52,745 nt of DNA from Candidatus Schekmanbacteria bacterium (lineage in GTDB: Bacteria; CSSED10-310; JACPHN01): assembly GCA_016188575.1 (NCBI GenBank), contig JACPHN010000195.1, positions 1 through 52,745 on the forward strand, written 5' to 3'. Below the pieces are notes generated by a model. It was not told the origin of the DNA, ran no database searches, and saw nothing but the letters and a program-made list of their open reading frames with translations. A program made the translations under genes and the position numbers. Numbering within the stretch: the first letter of the stretch is position 1; the number at the start of each line of letters is the position of its first letter. This document shows positions 50,062 to 52,745 of this stretch, in pieces.

Positions 50062-51353
50062 GCGGCCAGGCGCCGCAATGCGCCGCGGCGGCGCGGACAA
50101 CAGCTCCGTGGTGCGCGCGAGCCAGGGCGATCGCAGTTACGGCGAGCTTCCTGTGCGTCTTGCTCGAACCCCCGTACGGCCTGGCCATAATCCGGTCGGT
50201 CGCGTTCGGCGTCGCTTGTGCGGCCGCAACGTATGCCCTGTGGGCGGAGCGCGGTCAGGCGCTGCCGCGCCACGCGCGCGACCTGGTCGCGAGCGTCCTC
50301 GCGGTGGTGGTCGTTTCCCTGGCCGGGGTCGGCGTATCGGCGCAGCCGGCGTGGTCCTTTCGCTTCTGGTCGCACCAGCTCGGTGAGCACATCGCGATCT
50401 TTCTCATTCTCCTCCGCTTTGCTCGACCCCGCGACTTCTACCGCTTTCTCGTGGTGCTGGCAGTCACGGTTTCCGCCCTCGCCGTCGTCGGGCTCGTGGG
50501 GTACCAGACCGGGACGCAGGTCGATGTTGACCGCTATACCGGACCGCGCGCCAGCCTCATGTTCCACTCCTACGGGAGAGCGGCGCTCTACATCGGACGC
50601 TGGGCGCCCCTGTTGGTCGTTCTCGGCGCGCTGGCGCCGCGGCCATGGCTGCGTATTCTCGGCCTCACCGGATTCGGCGTGTGCTATCTCTTCACCCTGT
50701 TCACGTTCACCCGCAGCATCTATGTCGCCGTGCCGTTCGCGGTAGGTCTGCTCTTCTGGTGGCGCCGGCGGGGGATAACGGTGGTCGTGGCGGCGGTGTT
50801 TTTCCTGGGCCTCGTCAGCGCGCCGGGTTTCGTCGGGCAGCGGATGAGATCCTTCGGTGATCTTCTCCAGAGCCGGCACGTCAGTGGCGAGCGGCATCTC
50901 ATCTGGGGAAGCACCCTTGCCATGCTCCGCGACCATCCGGCGCTCGGAATCGGCTACGGATGGCGCAACTTCGAGCTCCTGTATCCTCAGTATCGATCCC
51001 CCATCGCGACCGAAAAGCGACTGTCCAACTGCCACAACCTGTACCTCGAGATCGCGGTGGAGGCGGGCCTGATCGGAAGCCTGCCCAATGTATGGCTCGG
51101 TTGGTGCGTGTTGCGTCGGATTCGCATCGTCGCGGAGGCGGTGCGGAGGCGAACGCTGCGGCCGCCACACGAGGCGATTGGCCTGGCGGCCCTCAGCTCG
51201 CTTTTCGTCTTTTGCGTGTACAGCCTGACAGCGGTATGGTTTCAGTCGGAAGGCGCCGCGGATTTCTGGGTGTGTGTCGCGGCGCTCGACTGCGTTGCAG
51301 CGGAGGTGCGCGGTGGCGGAGCTGACGAGGCAAGGGCGCAACGGAGTGACTGA
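50058..51353 (+). CDS. O-antigen ligase/polymerase family membrane protein (second)
   Basis: 431 residues with about 11 TM helices. FTFTRSIYVAVPFAVGLLFW, then GERHLIWGSTLAMLRDHPAL, GIGYGWRNF and NCHNLYLEIAVEAGLIGSL with the conserved His-Asn identify the Wzy_C family. It shares the fold but little sequence with the preceding gene, so the pair probably divides work between polymerase and ligase rather than being a recent duplicate. ATG 50058 overlaps the previous stop. Confidence 0.88.
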   Translation: MSGQAPQCAAAARTTAPWCARARAIAVTASFLCVLLEPPYGLAIIRSVAFGVACAAATYALWAERGQALPRHARDLVASVLAVVVVSLAGVGVSAQPAWSFRFWSHQLGEHIAIFLILLRFARPRDFYRFLVVLAVTVSALAVVGLVGYQTGTQVDVDRYTGPRASLMFHSYGRAALYIGRWAPLLVVLGALAPRPWLRILGLTGFGVCYLFTLFTFTRSIYVAVPFAVGLLFWWRRRGITVVVAAVFFLGLVSAPGFVGQRMRSFGDLLQSRHVSGERHLIWGSTLAMLRDHPALGIGYGWRNFELLYPQYRSPIATEKRLSNCHNLYLEIAVEAGLIGSLPNVWLGWCVLRRIRIVAEAVRRRTLRPPHEAIGLAALSSLFVFCVYSLTAVWFQSEGAADFWVCVAALDCVAAEVRGGGADEARAQRSD

Positions 51354-51789
51354 GCTGCGGGTGGGCGAAGCGGCGGTTTTCGTGTGCCCGAGGTGCCGTC
51401 CCGGGCTGTCGCAGGTCAGTGCGACAGTGCTCGGGTGCGAGAATGAGAGTCTTGAGCTCCCGAGTGTGGAGGGCACCTGGAGGTTCCTGACTCCGGAGCG
51501 TGAGGCGGCGCTTGGGCGCTTCATGGAGGAATACGCCACCGTGCGCGGGGCCGCGGCCTGGATTTACCGCCTCTTCGCCTGCAAGCTGCGCGGAAAGCGC
51601 ATCGCGAACATCCTCCCACCGCGCCTCCTTCACGCGCGGGGGGGGAGGGACGGCGCGGGGCATAGTCACGCCGACGTCGAAGAGGTCGGTAGATTGAGGG
51701 GGGTGCAAGGTTTGCTTGCGGGGAGCGCGGCGGGGAGCGCGGCGGATGGGGGCGAAAGGCGATGGCTGCGCGGTCCGGGCGCCGTCTGA
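51346..51789 (+). pseudogene. Truncated zinc-ribbon methyltransferase
   Basis: From GTG 51346 (overlapping the ligase stop; GTG 51313 is an alternative) the product begins like a SAM methyltransferase with a Trm112-like head: FVCPRCRPGLS...LGCENESLELPSVEGTWRF, LTPEREAALGRFMEEYATVRG. Family proteins go on with the SAM-binding fold; here the match stops at about 51565, exactly where a dispersed repeat begins, and the rest of the frame is low-quality Gly/Ala/Arg sequence. I read it as a gene cut by the repeat, formerly the last gene of the polysaccharide operon. Confidence 0.65.
51566..51660 (-). repeat. Dispersed repeat, copy B
   Basis: Read on the minus strand this has a C-run/G-rich hairpin (CCTCCCCCCCCGCGCG...AAGGAGG), then TTCGCGATGCGCTTTCC and GCTTGCAGGCG, matching copy A at 785-870. 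Its inner end coincides with the loss of the methyltransferase coding sequence. It may be a terminator-like intergenic repeat that inserted or recombined here. Confidence 0.5.
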
Positions 51790-51821
51790 CGACCTCGGCG
51801 GGGGTGCAAGGTTTGCTTGCG
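51701..51821 (+). repeat. 20-nt direct repeats 101 bp apart
   Basis: The same 20 bases (GGGTGCAAGG followed by TTTGCTTGCG) occur at 51701-51720 and 51802-51821. Each contains the small inverted repeat GCAAG...CTTGC. Between them is a GC-rich stretch with tandem GGGGAGCGCGGC. Possibly ends of a short repeat element or part of the same repeat family. Confidence 0.7.
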
Positions 51822-52221
51822 CCGCGGCTTCATCCGGTTTCACCGTGACGCGGTCGTACGCGCGTGCGATCCTGAGCGTGGGGCGCGAGGAATCGCGCCG
51901 CTTCGCCCGCGGGTCCGTCGCGGCCGCGTGCCGTCGGCGGTGGGCGAAATACCCAGGCGCGAGCGTTCGAGATGACGTTGGCAAGTCAAGACCGGTGGCC
52001 AGTGCTGCGCGGTTTCCGCGGGTCGCTTGACCGCGGTACGGATCTTGCCTTCCTTCCGCGCTCGCTAGCGCCTGGCCGCGGCCTTATCGCCGCATATTCG
52101 GGCGATGCCGCCCCTCCCGCCGTCTTCCGACAATCCGGCCGCAGGGCCGCCTTGTGCCCGCGGCCGATGGTTGTCGCTTTTGCGCGCGCGTTCACCCCGA
52201 CACCCCCTCCGGAGGACCACC
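51822..52221. other. GC-rich stretch without recognisable gene
   Basis: No open frame here shows a domain or usable ribosome site. The last bases (CTCCGGAGGACCACC) are a strong ribosome site for the broken gene that follows. I see nothing else I can name. Confidence 0.5.
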
Positions 52222-52745
52222 ATGCACAGCCGTTCCGTCTGTCAGCGTTGCCATAAGGAGTGTCGCGCCTCCGCGGGTGAAATTTTTGCCATCGAGCGGC
52301 GCCGCCGCGAGGCGAATCACTGATCGCGGCCGTGGCTCCGGCTAGTCGACGCAGCGCTGATCCTGGCCGGTGCGCTGTTCGCGCCAGTCGTGGGCGCGGG
52401 CGCGAGCACCCCGCCGCCGCTGGCCGCCGGGTTCTATGGTGCTGTGAGCGTAAACGGCGGCACCGTCCCCGCCGGCGTGCCGGTGAGCGCGTGGGTCGCG
52501 GGCCGCGAGCTGGCGCGGAGCGCGGTGCGCATGGTCGACGGCCAGGCATCTATTCTCTCGATGTGCCGGGCGATATCGCGGACACGCTGGAGGTCGAGAG
52601 CGCGGCGCCCGGAGCGCCGGTGGCGTTTCGGATCGGCGCCGCCGGCGCGCTCGAGCGAGCGGCCCGGCTACACCGCCGAGCGCGCACTCGACGGCGACCC
52701 CGTCACCCGCTGGCTCACCGCCGCCGGGCAGGCGGCGGATCAGTG
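52222..52745 (+). pseudogene. Decayed secreted protein gene (FYG-type domain plus discoidin-like start), runs off the edge
   Basis: ATG 52222 has GGAGG six bases upstream and codes 33 residues (MHSRSVCQRCHKE...) to an in-frame TGA at 52321. The same frame then reads a signal-like stretch (ALILAGALFAPVVGAGAS) and a secreted beta-domain (GFYGAVSVNGGTVPAGVPVS), with no start codon of its own. Near 52545-52550 the domain continues in another frame (IYSLDVPGDIADTLEVE), and near 52640 in a third (GYTAERALDGDPVTRWLTAA), which looks like the start of an F5/8-type C (discoidin) domain. One stop and two shifts mean decay or poor sequence quality at the contig end. Confidence 0.6.

Noticed and set aside
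48718-51353. The two ligase-type genes as a single gene split by frameshift
   Set aside because: Each has a full set of TM helices and its own family C-terminal motif, and the ATGA overlap fits the operon pattern.
49617-51539. 640-codon minus-strand frame
   Set aside because: Antisense to the two O-antigen ligase-type genes; no coherent domain.
51986-52549. 187-codon minus-strand frame at the right edge
   Set aside because: Arg/Pro-rich shadow of the decayed secreted-protein gene on the plus strand.

Overview
The window is GC-rich (roughly 60-65% by eye) and reads as the chromosome of a Gram-negative bacterium of the broad deltaproteobacterial type (Myxococcota, Desulfobacterota or Binatota-like). 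The evidence is an MglA-type GTPase, type IV pilus minor pilins, an RND/LolA-like/outer-membrane export set, an ETF-ubiquinone oxidoreductase, and a secreted beta-helix protein with a Thr/Pro-rich stalk. No rRNA or taxonomic marker settles the lineage. The frequent GTGA, ATGA and TTGA start/stop overlaps show tight translational coupling.

Layout. 1-0.45 kb: the leader-proximal end of a CRISPR array (four 37-nt repeats, three full spacers), probably transcribed leftwards, with no cas gene in the window. 0.95-5.6 kb: two divergent secreted enzymes, an alpha/beta-hydrolase-like protein and a reprolysin-type metallopeptidase. 5.6-11.3 kb: an orphan CopG-type antitoxin, then a TetR regulator with an operator-like palindrome and an export operon (LolA-like carrier, outer-membrane protein, RND exporter). 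11.4-18.2 kb: HAD phosphatase, mini SWIM protein, surE, beta-helix surface protein, argG-argH and dodecin. 18.2-23.4 kb, minus strand: a minor-pilin operon (FimT/GspH, PilV, PilW, PilX and a membrane protein). 23.6-31.4 kb: acyl-CoA synthetase, a long MglA-type GTPase coupled to a receiver-ATPase regulator, mrdA (PBP2) and ETF-QO.

31.4-40.5 kb is the replication block. A candidate oriC has DnaA boxes and an AT-rich stretch. It is followed by dnaN-recF-gyrB, a transglutaminase/TPR lipoprotein and gyrA, but no dnaA. Inside gyrB lies a sharply bounded ~600-nt segment of about 44% GC (my hand count), the strongest anomaly in the window: either a recombinant allele or an assembly chimera. 40.6-45.2 kb: a chemoreceptor, tRNA-Ser(TGA), a pRiA4b-ORF3/HEAT protein with a frameshifted C-terminus, and a TPR protein. 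45.6-51.4 kb: a surface polysaccharide operon with a strong promoter (Wzz-like, MOP flippase, two successive O-antigen ligase/polymerase proteins). It ends in a methyltransferase truncated at a dispersed repeat. A related copy of that repeat lies near the left edge. The right edge holds a decayed secreted protein gene.

Functionally the window combines core replication and cell-wall synthesis with envelope biology: pili, lipid export, polysaccharide and secreted proteins. The better leads are the gyrB mosaic, the MglA/receiver-ATPase pair, the reversed CRISPR end, and the repeat family associated with gene truncation. I saw no complete unknown defence system.
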